Source of the DNA: Clostridiales bacterium
GTDB lineage: Bacteria; Bacillota; Clostridia; Oscillospirales; Oscillospiraceae
NCBI GenBank assembly: GCA_012838665.1
Contig: DUOX01000012.1
Span: 24,936 to 88,935 of the forward strand
Direction of reading: 5' to 3'
DNA: 64,000 nucleotides
Made by a program: the position numbers and the translations under genes. Under the pieces are notes generated by a model. The model saw only the letters and a list, made by a program, of their open reading frames with translations, had not been told where the DNA came from and did no database searches. Shown here piece by piece: positions 8,838-18,828 of the stretch (within the stretch, counting starts at the first letter, position 1; each line of letters opens with the position of its first letter).

Positions 8838-9896
8838 TTAGAATTCAAGGTATTCATAGGAATAGGCCCCGCCCTTCTCCTTAAAGTTTTTGGACAGTCC
8901 CGGGGTCACCACAACCCGGTTATCGTCGGTTATCAGAATAAGCTCACAGTCCCCGTATTCACGGTAGTATTCCAAGGCTCCCTCCTCCCCCAGGATAAAG
9001 AGGGCGGTGGAAAGGGCGTCTGAAAAAGCCCCGCTTTCACAGACAACGGTGACGGAAAGCAGGTTTGAGTCGGCCGGATAGCCGGTTTTAGGGTCTAAAA
9101 TGTGATGATAGACAACACCGTCTTTGGTAAAATAACGCTCATATGAGCCGGAGGTAACCACTGCCGCCTCCGCAATATCAAGAATGCCCACATAGCCACC
9201 CGTATTTTGGGGATCCTGAACCGCCACGGACCACAGGCTTCCGTCGGGCTTTATCCCCAGGGTCTGGACATCGCCGCCAAGGGAAATGATGGCGCTTTTA
9301 ACTCCTACCCCTTTCATGGCTTCCACGGCCTTCTGGGCGGCATATCCTTTAGCAAGGGCGCCGAAGGTCAGGGCCGCTCCATCGGGAACGGAGGCTTCAG
9401 CCCGCCCGGGGGCTAACCCGCCCCCCGATTTCACCTCAACGCCGTCCAGGCCCGCATCTTCCAAAAGGGCCTCAAGCTCTCCTGCGTCCGGGACCCGGTA
9501 TTGCTGGTCAATGAAGCCCCAGGCCCTGACTATTTTGTATATGCTGGGGTCAAGGGCCCCGCCGCTGCGCCTGTTTACCTGCCGGGCCACTTCCAGGAGA
9601 TTATAAATGTCAGAAGATACCTCAGTTAATTCCCCGGCATTTGCATTTATCCTGTATAAATCGCTGTCCTCTTTTTCCGGGTCCAGCCTGCTGTCCAGCT
9701 CGTTTATTATCTCATCTGCGACCTTTATTCCCTCATCGGCCTTGGGGCCGTAGGCGGTCAAAGACATAAAGGTGTCCATGGCAAAGAGCTGGTTCTCCTG
9801 TTTTTCGTTCTCCGTGCTGCAGCCCCAGAGAGGGATAAACAGGAAAAGAGCCAGGGCGGCCGCTATCAGCCTACATCTCCTCTCGGTGCTGCTCAT
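8838..9896 (-). CDS. apbE: ApbE-family FAD:protein FMN transferase, lipoprotein
   Basis: A 352-aa exported lipoprotein: an Arg-rich start, a hydrophobic stretch and the lipobox LWGC at about residue 26. ApbE enzymes use FAD and Mg2+ to attach FMN covalently to Thr/Ser of target flavoproteins such as Rnf or Nqr subunits. Family blocks seen are AMDTFMSLTAYG, DGAALTFGALAKGYAAQKA, GGDVQTLG and HHILDPKTGYPAD, then SDALSTALFILG with the metal-site Asp/Thr. Its 5' end overlaps the deleted aldo/keto reductase by 26 bp. Confidence 0.92.
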   Translation of the reverse strand: MSSTERRCRLIAAALALFLFIPLWGCSTENEKQENQLFAMDTFMSLTAYGPKADEGIKVADEIINELDSRLDPEKEDSDLYRINANAGELTEVSSDIYNLLEVARQVNRRSGGALDPSIYKIVRAWGFIDQQYRVPDAGELEALLEDAGLDGVEVKSGGGLAPGRAEASVPDGAALTFGALAKGYAAQKAVEAMKGVGVKSAIISLGGDVQTLGIKPDGSLWSVAVQDPQNTGGYVGILDIAEAAVVTSGSYERYFTKDGVVYHHILDPKTGYPADSNLLSVTVVCESGAFSDALSTALFILGEEGALEYYREYGDCELILITDDNRVVVTPGLSKNFKEKGGAYSYEYLEF

Positions 9897-10284
9897 AAAA
9901 ACTATTATAATCCTCCAGCATGTATTTTAAAAGTTCCGGAATATTCAAACCATAGGGACATTTGGACCTGCATTGCCCGCATTGCATGCAGTCTTTAATT
10001 CGGCTCATTTTCTCCCGCCACTCAGGGGTAAAATACTGCCGCCAGGGTGACCGGCGGAGAAGCATATTCATGACGATTTTATCCCTGACATGGGACAGGG
10101 CAAGGCCGATTTTTTCCTCGCTATCGGTATAGGAATTGGCCGTATCGAAAAAGTTTATGCCGCCGTCATAGGCCGCCTGGAGTATTTTAACGGCCTCTCC
10201 GGTTGAACAGCGCTGTATGGGCAGGCATCCCATTGCCGGCTTTGTCACGATAAGTCCCGTATTGCCAAGGCGAACCGTCTTCAT
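9871..10284 (-). pseudogene. Aldo/keto reductase with 4Fe-4S tail, large in-frame internal deletion
   Basis: The 137-aa frame starts as an aldo/keto reductase (RLGNTGLIVTKPAMGCLPIQ, GGINFFDTANSYTDSEEKIG). After about 75 residues it jumps to the C-terminal ferredoxin-like end of the 4Fe-4S-containing AKR family (CMQCGQCRSKCPYGL). Family members are about 320-380 aa, so roughly 200 residues of the barrel, including most catalytic residues, are missing without loss of frame. The ATG at 10284 has a GAGAGG site. It could yield a small iron-sulfur protein but not a working reductase. Confidence 0.8.
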
Positions 10285-10453
10285 ACATAAAGCCTCTCTT
10301 GTGTCTAATTTAAGCCGTATAATGGTTATATATAAATAAAATGCCAACTTATGTCGGAAGTATACCATAGAGCCTGCAAATCAGCAAGAATTCGTTGCAT
10401 AACTTAATCTTTACATTGACCAATATTTTTGCTATAATGTCTTTTGTTCATTT

Positions 10454-10529
10454 GCGCCCGTAGCTCAGTGGATAGAGTGTCAGACTCCGACTCTGAAGGT
10501 CGCTGGTTCAAGTCCAGTCGGGCGTACCA
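10454..10529 (+). tRNA. tRNA-Arg (CCG anticodon)
   Basis: A complete cloverleaf: acceptor GCGCCCG / CGGGCGT, D-stem GCTC/AGAG, anticodon stem TCAGA/TCTGA with loop CTCCGAC (anticodon CCG), T-arm with GGTTCAAGTCC, discriminator A and an encoded CCA. Confidence 0.95.
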
Positions 10530-10537
10530 AATAAGAG

Positions 10538-10583
10538 AGCCCGGAAGCCTTGATTTATCAATGGTTTCCGGGCTTTTATTTTT
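10538..10583 (+). terminator. Terminator of tRNA-Arg
   Basis: AGCCCGGAA pairs with TTTCCGGGCT over an 18-nt loop and is followed by a T-rich tract, directly after the tRNA. Confidence 0.75.
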
Positions 10584-10776
10584 CAGTTTTTTGGCTCTGC
10601 AAAAATGTCAAAAGTGCGTTTTTATGCGTTTTTACCCACCCAAGTGGGTAAAAATGGGTAAAATTTTTTAGATCATCAGACAAAAAATCTCCCCCACCAT
10701 TCATTAATCGGTGAGGGGTTATTTTTTATTATCATTTCCTAAAATTGCTAGTTCAATAACAAAAGGGGGTTGGGTT

Positions 10777-11022
10777 GTGGGAACGATATTATTAGAAATA
10801 AATGCAGATGAATGCACACTTACCGCGGCAACCTCTACAAGCGTTTCCGTGTATTTAATTGATCCGTATGATTTTTCAATATGTTGCGCCTGGATACCTA
10901 CCGCAGAATTAAGAATTGAAAAACGGGCTGGCGGCTATAGATGCACAAATTTAAATACCGGAACAAGTGCAAGGTTAACAGAAAAATTAGGGCACAAGAA
11001 ATTAAATGAAATTACATACTAA
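10777..11022 (+). CDS. Hypothetical 81-aa protein next to tRNA-Arg
   Basis: I do not recognise this protein. It starts at a GTG with AAAGGGGG seven bases upstream. It is a small globular-looking polypeptide (TILLEINADECTLTAATS...) with no signal peptide or membrane segment. A strong hairpin terminator (11032-11061) follows its stop. Its place beside a tRNA and a phage-like fragment suggests an integrated-element remnant. Confidence 0.55.
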   Translation: MGTILLEINADECTLTAATSTSVSVYLIDPYDFSICCAWIPTAELRIEKRAGGYRCTNLNTGTSARLTEKLGHKKLNEITY

Positions 11023-11031
11023 AGCATAAAC

Positions 11032-11061
11032 AATCCCCCCGGGTAATCCGAGAGGGGGATT
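11032..11061. terminator. Bidirectional hairpin between small phage-like genes
   Basis: AATCCCCCC pairs with GGGGGATT. On the plus strand it follows the 81-aa gene, and on the minus strand it follows the 65-aa frame. Confidence 0.6.
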
Positions 11062-11064
11062 TAT

Positions 11065-11336
11065 TCATTCAGATTCTTCAATTATTCTAAGCCGTGTTTC
11101 GTGATTGCCTATAAGCCTGCTATGCTCATCGAGTTTTTCATCCTGTTTTGCTTCGTGTGCCCAAATAGCTTTATGTTCTTTTTCGTTTTGGTTTTCGTTT
11201 TTCTGTATAGCTACGGTCAGCCCCGTATCGCCGCAGTATTTTCTGTCAGGCTGTTGCTCCACTTTACAACCGGTTTAATAAGCGCTGCGATAAGCCCCAC
11301 AAGAACCACGATAACGGTAACTACTTCCCACTCCAT
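11065..11336 (-). pseudogene. Phage-like small membrane/coiled-coil protein, frameshifted
   Basis: From ATG 11336, with GGAGG upstream, the frame reads MEWEVVTVIVVLVGLIAALI: one transmembrane helix and then a polar linker. It stops early after AAIRG. Restoring one G in the GGGG run near 11230 continues the reading into LTVAIQKNENQNE and a charged coiled coil ending LRIIEESE at 11065. The layout (helix plus coiled coil, about 90 aa) is like small proteins near phage lysis modules. It is most simply a decayed prophage gene; programmed frameshifting is not excluded. Confidence 0.6.
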
Positions 11337-11393
11337 AGGCCAGTCCTCCATTTGAACTTCTGGTAAGCCGCCAATACTGGTAAGTAAAGAAAA

Positions 11394-11415
11394 AGCGGCC
11401 GTAATTACGGCCGCT
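11394..11415 (-). terminator. Terminator of the pyrR-pyrP operon
   Basis: A perfect 22-bp palindrome, AGCGGCCGTAATTACGGCCGCT, is followed on the minus strand by TTTTTCTTTA, 25 bp after the permease stop. Confidence 0.85.
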
Positions 11416-11440
11416 CTTCTGGCTTTTATGCTATTTTTAA

Positions 11441-12853
11441 TTACTGGTTTGAAACGGCGTCGCTGTTTTTCTTTTCCCCGATGCTCAGAACGAGGTTGAG
11501 CAGAATTCCAAAGATGGCGGCTCCCGCAATGCAGGGTACATTGATGCCGAAGAAGGGGATGTTTCCGCCGAAGGCGTACTGCCCGCCGATGCCTATGACC
11601 ATTATGGAGGCAATTACCGCGATGTTCTTGGCGCTGAACATATCGACCTTCTTATCTATCATGATGGCAATACCCTGGGCTGCGATGGCGCCGAATAGGT
11701 ATATCTCAAGCCCGCCGATAACTGCGAGAGGTATACCGTATATGACCCTAATCAGAGGAGTAAAGAAGGAAATTACCATTGCAATTATTCCGGAAACCAG
11801 CAGTACAGGTACGGAAAACACCTTTGTAATGGCCATTGTGCTTATATTCTCTCCGTAGTTGGTTCCCGCGGGACCGCCCACGACACCGGAAATCATGTCG
11901 CAGATACCGTCGCCTATAAGGTTCATGTCCAGCATATCCGCCAGGCTGTAATTCATTTTCTTACCCTTTTGCTCGGCCAGGTTATTTACGTAAATATCAA
12001 GCTGATACACGTGGGCAGTAGATTCAGGGATTGTGGCTATGGCGATGGGCATTATGGCCGCTACTGCAGCCCAGGAGGCTTTTGGCAGAGAAAAGGCGGG
12101 CATGGCGAAAATGCTGCCGTCTCCCAGCTTCCATGTGGAGGCTGCCAGGACCTCAGGGGGAAGGCTGCGGAACAGGTTCAAGTCCGCGCCCCCTTCAGAT
12201 ACTATGATGCCGGCCACCGCGCAGCCTACTGCGGCCCCCAGAAGCAGGGGAAGCTGGCCCCAGAAGCCCTTCAGATACTTGGAGAAAAAGACGGTGGACA
12301 AAAGTGTCGCCAGGGAGACCACCCAAACCCAGCCAGAGCCGTGAGCACCAGAAGCATCGGCTACAGGGGCCGCATCCATCAATGCGTTGCCCGCAAGGGT
12401 AAGACCGATAACCATGGCTATGGAGCCTGTAATAGAGGGGGGCAGAATCTTTTCCACGGCGTTCCGTCCGGAAAATCTCACCAGTAAACCGGCGGCAATG
12501 GATACCAAACCGGAAGCGACTATGCCGAATTGAGCAATCTGTATGGCCTCCGTAGGAAGTATCCCGTTAACTTTGGAAAAACCCTGGGCCGCTGTAAGAC
12601 CAGATATTGCTGAAAGGTATGAGAAACTGGAGCCATAATACATTGGGATTTTTTTGCCTGTTATGAACACAAAGCATACGGTCGCCAAACCGCTGGCAAA
12701 AATCGTAGTGGAAACCTGGAAACCTGTAATCAGTGCTACTGTTACCGTAGCCGGAAACATGACGATAACCTGCTGTAGCGCGTATAGGAATAATTTCCAC
12801 GTTGTTGGCCGTTCATCAGGCAGGTAGCCAATGATGTTGTTTGTCTTGCTCAT
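11441..12853 (-). CDS. pyrP: Uracil permease (NCS2 family)
   Basis: A 470-aa polytopic permease related to UraA/PyrP, which imports uracil by proton symport. Visible features are the N-terminal ALQQVIVMFPATVTVALITG helix, the substrate-region TIPESTAHVYQLD with a conserved Glu, and the GxxGGPAGTNYGENIS motif typical of the uracil/xanthine branch. It follows pyrR by 38 bp and shares its attenuator and a downstream terminator, which supports uracil as substrate. Confidence 0.94.
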   Translation of the reverse strand: MSKTNNIIGYLPDERPTTWKLFLYALQQVIVMFPATVTVALITGFQVSTTIFASGLATVCFVFITGKKIPMYYGSSFSYLSAISGLTAAQGFSKVNGILPTEAIQIAQFGIVASGLVSIAAGLLVRFSGRNAVEKILPPSITGSIAMVIGLTLAGNALMDAAPVADASGAHGSGWVWVVSLATLLSTVFFSKYLKGFWGQLPLLLGAAVGCAVAGIIVSEGGADLNLFRSLPPEVLAASTWKLGDGSIFAMPAFSLPKASWAAVAAIMPIAIATIPESTAHVYQLDIYVNNLAEQKGKKMNYSLADMLDMNLIGDGICDMISGVVGGPAGTNYGENISTMAITKVFSVPVLLVSGIIAMVISFFTPLIRVIYGIPLAVIGGLEIYLFGAIAAQGIAIMIDKKVDMFSAKNIAVIASIMVIGIGGQYAFGGNIPFFGINVPCIAGAAIFGILLNLVLSIGEKKNSDAVSNQ

Positions 12854-12891
12854 TCAAAAACTCCTCTTTTCTTTATAAAATAGATTTAGAT

Positions 12892-13538
<647 letters not shown>

Positions 13539-13718
13539 AGCATCTCCGTACTGTCTTAAAGATTTGATATTTGAATTTTTTTTAATGCTAACACAAAAGC
13601 GGTCCAATTGCAAGAAAAAGTTTCAGGGCAAAAAAATTTCTCTTATGAAAATCCTACAATAGCCGGAACATTTCAAGCCCCCTGAGGCAAACCCAGGGAG
13701 ACAGCATATACAGAAACC

Positions 13719-14345
13719 TTATGTTTTTGCGACCATTACCTTTTCCACCAGATCCGCCACATCTTCGCAGCAGTCCACAGTGTGCTCCAGGAGCTGGTAT
13801 AGCTCCTTTTTCTTAATTATGGCAATGGGGTCGGTTTCGCGCTCGAAAAGGCGCCGCATGCCCTCTGCATAGGTGCGGTCGGCATCTTCCTCTATTCTGT
13901 TGACCTCCACAATACATTCATTTATTTTTACATGGTTTTTCCTGAAGTTCTTAAGAGCTTCTATAAGCTCGTCCAGCTTTTTGCAGGACAAAACAATATA
14001 ATCCACAAACTTGCGCAGATAGGTGTTGCTGTTCTGGACGTTGAGTATATAGATATGGTTTGCAACGGCGTCAATGCTGTCAGTGAGATTTTCTATCGCT
14101 TTGATTATCTCCACAATATCCGTTCGGTCTATGGGAGTAATAAAGGCCACATCAATCTTCCTAAGACACTGGTGGACGTGAACGTCGCCCTTGTGCTCAA
14201 TTTCCTTGATGGACTTAAGTTCAGCCTCCACAATACGATCGTCTGCAAATGCGGCCTGCAGTGCCTGCGCTGCCTCAAGGGAAATGGATATCCCATCTTC
14301 AAACATTTCAAAATAGTCCACGCTTTTTTTGCTTATCTTGCCCAT
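13719..14345 (-). CDS. DUF47 (PhoU-like) protein, partner of the phosphate transporter
   Basis: A 208-aa soluble, helical protein of the DUF47/PhoU-related family (SVDYFEMFEDGISISLEAAQAL near the start, DIVEIIKAIENLTDSIDAVANHI in the middle). Family members sit next to Pit transporters and are thought to modulate them. It lies 64 bp downstream of pit on the same strand, as expected. GGGAG lies nine bases before the ATG. Confidence 0.9.
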   Translation of the reverse strand: MGKISKKSVDYFEMFEDGISISLEAAQALQAAFADDRIVEAELKSIKEIEHKGDVHVHQCLRKIDVAFITPIDRTDIVEIIKAIENLTDSIDAVANHIYILNVQNSNTYLRKFVDYIVLSCKKLDELIEALKNFRKNHVKINECIVEVNRIEEDADRTYAEGMRRLFERETDPIAIIKKKELYQLLEHTVDCCEDVADLVEKVMVAKT

Positions 14346-14409
14346 AGTATGGATCTCCCTTTCTCATATAAAATGGTGCCGGCTCATTTGGTCTAGCGTT
14401 CCAGACAGT

Positions 14410-15399
14410 TTAAAACAGTGAAAACAAAAATCTAAAAACAGTTGCGAAAACGTACCCAAGTACTAGGCAAGCAGGGAAGGTGAGCACCCACGCAATCACC
14501 ATTTCCTTAGCGATTCCCCAATTAACAGACCCTACGCCCTTTGAGGCACCGGCACCCATCATGGCAGTGGCCTTTACGTTTGTGGTGCTAAGGGGAATAC
14601 CCAGTACCGTTGAGGCCAGCATGCTGCCGGAAGCGGCGACCTCGGCGGCAAAGCCCTGATACTTCTCAAGCTTTACCATATCTATGCCCATAGCTTTGAT
14701 AATCCGATGCCCTCCCACGGAGGTGCCCAAAGCCATTATGATCGAGCAGATTAGCATAATCCACAGGGGTATATTCATTGCTTCCCCGCTCCCCATGGTA
14801 TATACTCCGCCAACTACCAGGGCCAGGTAGAAAATACCCATAAACTTCTGACCATCCTGGGCTCCGTGGCTGAAAGCCATAAGGGAAGCGCTGATAATCT
14901 GTCCGACGGAAAAGAAATTTTCCGTTTTCCGGCGGTTGACGTTTCTGCAAATTATTTCAATCAGTCTTGTAAAGAAAAAACCCAGAAGGAATCCTGCTGT
15001 AGGTGAAACCACAAGTCCAATAATTACCCTTTGAATGGATTCCCAGTTAAATGCGCTTATACCGTTAAGGGAAATTCCGGCACCCATCAGACCTGCTATC
15101 AAGGCGTGGCTTTCACTGGTGGGTATGCCGTATCTCCAGGCTGAAACAGCCCACAATACTATGGATAGCTGCGCAGCCCCAAGAGTAACCAACGCATCTA
15201 TCCCGGTTCCAATGTCCACTATGCTGGCGGTAGTTGCGGCAACAGCCGTCCCCATGACCAACACGCCAAGGAAGTTGAAAACTGCTCCAAGGATAACGGC
15301 CGTCTTAGGACGAAGAACTCTTGTGGATATAACTGTTGCAATGGCATTTGGGGAATCCGTCCATCCATTGACAAAAATTGATGCGCAAACCAGCACCAC
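14410..15399 (-). CDS. pit: Inorganic phosphate transporter, Pit family
   Basis: A 329-aa polytopic protein of the Pit family, which imports phosphate as a metal-phosphate complex. The family repeat motif appears twice: NGWTDSPNAIATVISTR near the N-terminus and GIPLSTTNVKATAMMGAGAS near the C-terminus. The start is uncertain. The first usable codons are GTGs at 15399/15396 with no good ribosome site, yet the frame continues upstream without a stop into TATGLVIVVVLVCASIFV, completing the first membrane helix. The AGAAGGGG site near 15440 points to an ATG in another frame. Confidence 0.9.
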   Translation of the reverse strand: MVLVCASIFVNGWTDSPNAIATVISTRVLRPKTAVILGAVFNFLGVLVMGTAVAATTASIVDIGTGIDALVTLGAAQLSIVLWAVSAWRYGIPTSESHALIAGLMGAGISLNGISAFNWESIQRVIIGLVVSPTAGFLLGFFFTRLIEIICRNVNRRKTENFFSVGQIISASLMAFSHGAQDGQKFMGIFYLALVVGGVYTMGSGEAMNIPLWIMLICSIIMALGTSVGGHRIIKAMGIDMVKLEKYQGFAAEVAASGSMLASTVLGIPLSTTNVKATAMMGAGASKGVGSVNWGIAKEMVIAWVLTFPACLVLGYVFATVFRFLFSLF

Positions 15400-15479
15400 A
15401 ACTATTACAAGACCCGTAGCCGTAACGGCATCATCCCCTTCTAGGATATGTATTAATATTTAGTCAAATAGCTTTCGAC

Positions 15480-16474
15480 TGAATATACCATATTATTTGA
15501 ATTATCACAAGATTTTAAAAAAAAATCATGTACAAATTATTAGTTTATATTCTATATTTTTTGTAGTTTTAGTAAAGATAACATTTTAACTCCCCCGTTT
15601 GTAAAAACAAATCAAATAAATGGCGCGCCGCAAAAGCGTTTTTTCCACATCTTTTTATAGCTTACAACCAGCATTGTTGCTACCTCACAATTATATTGGA
15701 CATATTATAGTGGGAATTCTACATGTTTACAATAAATAACGTAATTATTTGGAATTCAGCGATAATTAAAAGATAGAAAGAGGATGAGCATGTCTATTCT
15801 CTGATTATACCATAATATTCCAACTGATACAACTAGTAAAGGCCGCAGAGTTCGATGGATTTGGAAATAGCTCTTAGTAAATTCTAAATTTACGCATACC
15901 AAATCTAATAGGGAAGCCTCCAAGGCTTCCCTATGTTATGTAGGCAATATAAATTTTTAGTAATCTGATTCTTGATTGAGGAGACTGTTGGATTCTTTAT
16001 AAAAATACGATTGTTGCAGTGTTATACAGTCAAATCAAACGAATGAGCAATTTTTCAGTCATTTCGATAATTATGCTATAATTTGCATGGCTCAGCTCAC
16101 GGCTTATACTGCCTTCCTGCGTCCAACATTCATAAGCCCTATTGTTGATACACGCCAACAGTTACATCCTTCAGTGAATTTTTTTTGAGCCGATAAGGAT
16201 ATTGATTGTTGACTAAATATCCACATATGTTTCAGTCGGAGTCATGCCAATTGCAGTTAGGTACGGAAAGCTATTTCTAAAGATATCTCGGTTTCTGCTA
16301 TCGAGCAGACCCGTATTGCCGGGCGGGCGGTGCGCCATTTGCCATTTAATACTTGTTTTTGTTTTTAATGAAAAAGGGCTTTAAGAAGTTCCACGGCAAC
16401 ATCCCGCGTCCACTCCGCCGAGCCTTCGTACCGGCCGATTTGTCGTTTAATCCTTATCTAAGTGTTCTTCAGTA
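15480..16474. other. About 1 kb without an intact gene
   Basis: AT-rich DNA with no supported complete gene. It holds a strong stem-loop at 15909-15933 (TAGGGAAGCCT / AGGCTTCCCTA). On the minus strand, two short protein-like stretches look like eroded coding DNA: 16213-16338 (41 codons, containing [19 protein letters not shown]) and about 16371-16450 (IGRYEGSAEWTRDVAVELL before a stop). I cannot name either. Confidence 0.4.
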
Positions 16475-17542
16475 CTAGTCTATAGGATATACCCAGCCGT
16501 AAGGGTCGCTCGTCCTGCCCCACTGTATGCCGGTCAGGATATCGTAAAGCTCCCGGGTCAGAAAACCTATCCTATTACCGCCTATGATATAGCTTTCATC
16601 CCTGTAAGAAATCTCCCCTATGGGGGATATAACCGCCGCCGTACCGGTGCCCCAGGCCTCCTGAAGGCTGCCGTCACGGGCGGCCTCTATCAGCTCATCA
16701 ATGGTGATGGGGCGCTCCTGAACCTCAATCCCTTTGTCCCCAAGTATCTCAATGCAGGACTTTCTGGTAATCCCAGGCAGCACGCTTCCGGAGAGCTCGG
16801 GGGTAACCACCGTCCCGTTTATCTTGAACATGACGTTCATGCTGCCCACTTCCTCTACATATCTGCGGTGGACGCCGTCCAGCCAGAGAACCTGGCTGAA
16901 GCCCTCCTCCTCCGCCTTCTCGCCTGCCCGGAGGGAAGCGGCGTAATTGCCGCCGCATTTGGCATGGCCAGTGCCGCCGCGGACGGCTCGGACGTCCCGG
17001 TCTTCTATTTTTATGCGCACGGGACTCATGCCGCCGGCGTAGTAGCTGCCCACGGGACTTGTTATTATGGCGAATAAATATGTACTGGAAACATGTACGC
17101 CCAGATGGGGGTCGGTGGCAATTACAAACGGCCGGATATACAGGGAGGTATCGGGAGCCGAGGGCACCCAGTCCCTGTCCACTTTCAGGAGGGTTACCAG
17201 TCCTTCCATGGAGAGTTCTTCAGGAATGCGGGGAATACACATCCGGTCCGCCGAATTATTCATCCTGCGGAAATTTTCCATGGGCCGGAAAAGCTGTATC
17301 CTCCCCTCAGGGGTCCGATAGGCCTTCATGCCCTCGAAAATCTCCTGGGCATAGTGAAAAACCATGGCGGAAGGCTCCAAAGAGATGGGGCCGTATGGCA
17401 CTATTCTGGGGTTTATCCAGCCCTGGCCCTCGACATAGTCCATTAAAAACATATGGTCGGAAAAATGCGTTCCAAAAGCAATCCCGTTTATATCCGGCTT
17501 TTCCTTGGGAACTGTGGTCAGTTGGATTTTGATTTTTTCCAT
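16475..17542 (-). CDS. ilvE: Branched-chain amino acid aminotransferase
   Basis: A 355-aa PLP enzyme (fold type IV) that transaminates Val, Leu and Ile with 2-oxoglutarate. Visible are YAQEIFEGMKAYR, the PLP lysine in GGTGHAKCGGNYAASL (about residue 196) and the signature EVGSMNVMFKINGTVVTPELSGSVLPGITR, split across the middle. The length is typical of the long bacterial/eukaryotic subgroup. It is monocistronic and divergent from the arginine operon. Confidence 0.96.
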   Translation of the reverse strand: MEKIKIQLTTVPKEKPDINGIAFGTHFSDHMFLMDYVEGQGWINPRIVPYGPISLEPSAMVFHYAQEIFEGMKAYRTPEGRIQLFRPMENFRRMNNSADRMCIPRIPEELSMEGLVTLLKVDRDWVPSAPDTSLYIRPFVIATDPHLGVHVSSTYLFAIITSPVGSYYAGGMSPVRIKIEDRDVRAVRGGTGHAKCGGNYAASLRAGEKAEEEGFSQVLWLDGVHRRYVEEVGSMNVMFKINGTVVTPELSGSVLPGITRKSCIEILGDKGIEVQERPITIDELIEAARDGSLQEAWGTGTAAVISPIGEISYRDESYIIGGNRIGFLTRELYDILTGIQWGRTSDPYGWVYPID

Positions 17543-17797
17543 GGTTCTTCCCTCTCAATCGATAACTATTTATCCTAATATAATTGCGCTCTCCATGTAT
17601 TTCAAGAAAAATTTGCTCCGTTATATATTCTTTGTAATAAAGTACCATCAGCCCTGCCTATTTGCCTTAGCACTTTTAGCGGTTTGCCGTATAAAAGAGG
17701 CGAAAAGCCCGGCTCCCCATAGGCAATTTGTGTAAACTCACAAATCAAAAGGCCATTTTATATCGGATATTTTGATTTATTAATATGCATCGGGCAA

Positions 17798-17855
17798 TTG
17801 ACATTTCTAAACATCCGTGTATAATATTCATATACTAGCAAATATTTATTCATCA
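17798..17855 (+). promoter_or_regulatory. Promoter of the argCJBDF operon with candidate ARG boxes
   Basis: TTGACA (17798-17803), a 16-nt spacer and TATAAT (17820-17825) form a strong sigma-A-type promoter 44 bp before argC. The -10 is embedded in TGTATAATATTCATA, and a second TTTATTCAT lies just downstream. Both resemble halves of the ArgR box TGAAT-N4-ATTCA, so arginine repression is likely but not proven. Confidence 0.65.
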
Positions 17856-17868
17856 TCGGAGACTGGTT

Positions 17869-18798
17869 ATGATTAAGGTTTTTATTGTGGGTTCCAGCGG
17901 GACTACCGGCCTGCGGCTGCAACAGCGCCTGCTTTCCCGGCCGGAGGTGGAGCTATTAACAATAGACGAGAAGAAGCGCAAAAACCCGGCAGAGCTGAAA
18001 AAGCTCATAGCCGCCTCGGATATTACCTTCCTGTGCCTGCCGGACGAGGCCGCAAGGCAGATGGCGGAGCTTGCCCGGGATACCTCTGCCCGAATTATTG
18101 ACACCTCCACCGCCCATCGGGTGGAGAAAGGCTGGCGCTACGGCTTTCCCGAACTGTCCGCCGGGCACTATATGGCAGTGGAAACAGGCACACGAATTGC
18201 CGTACCCGGCTGCCATGCCAGCGGCTTTGTCGCCCTTATTTATCCTCTTATAGTTTCAGGCATCCTGAATAAGGAGTACCCCCTGTCCTGCTTTTCCGTC
18301 ACAGGCTACAGCGGCGGCGGCAAGGCCATGATAAACGAATACGAAAGCCCCAAGCGGCCGCCGGAACTTCAGTCGCCCCGACAATACGCCCTGTCTCAGA
18401 AGCACAAGCACCTTAAGGAGATGACAGCGGTCTGCGGTCTGTCCTCCCCGCCTGCCTTTATCCCTACAGTGGCGGATTATTATTCCGGCATACATCTCAC
18501 TGTCCCCCTACACACGGCACTATTGTCAAAGAAGCCGGGGGTTGAGGGTATAAAAAACATCCTGACGGAGCACTACCAGGGCTGCCCACTTATAAGAGTA
18601 GTCGAACCGGAGGTCGACTTTATGGCCGCAGAGGCTCTGACCGGAAAGGATTACATGGAGATAAGCGTAACGGGCAACGATGACCGGGTACTGCTCCATG
18701 CCCGTTTTGATAACCTGGGCAAGGGCGCTTCCGGCGCGGCCATACAGTGTTTTAACATTATGTCCGGTCTCGAGGAGACCGCAGGACTGGTTATTTAA
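17869..18798 (+). CDS. argC: N-acetyl-gamma-glutamyl-phosphate reductase (short, type 2)
   Basis: A 309-aa NADP-dependent reductase, third step of ornithine synthesis. The nucleotide-binding VFIVGSSGTTGLRL opens the protein, and the active-site Cys is in VPGCHASGF (about residue 113). Its length and the FPEL/SAGHYMAV region fit the shorter type 2 form rather than the 340-aa type 1. CGGAGA lies eight bases before the ATG. It is the first gene of a tight argCJBDF operon. Confidence 0.94.
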   Translation: MIKVFIVGSSGTTGLRLQQRLLSRPEVELLTIDEKKRKNPAELKKLIAASDITFLCLPDEAARQMAELARDTSARIIDTSTAHRVEKGWRYGFPELSAGHYMAVETGTRIAVPGCHASGFVALIYPLIVSGILNKEYPLSCFSVTGYSGGGKAMINEYESPKRPPELQSPRQYALSQKHKHLKEMTAVCGLSSPPAFIPTVADYYSGIHLTVPLHTALLSKKPGVEGIKNILTEHYQGCPLIRVVEPEVDFMAAEALTGKDYMEISVTGNDDRVLLHARFDNLGKGASGAAIQCFNIMSGLEETAGLVI

Positions 18799-18828
18799 GT
18801 TTTCAAATCAATTTCTGGAGGAAATGCC

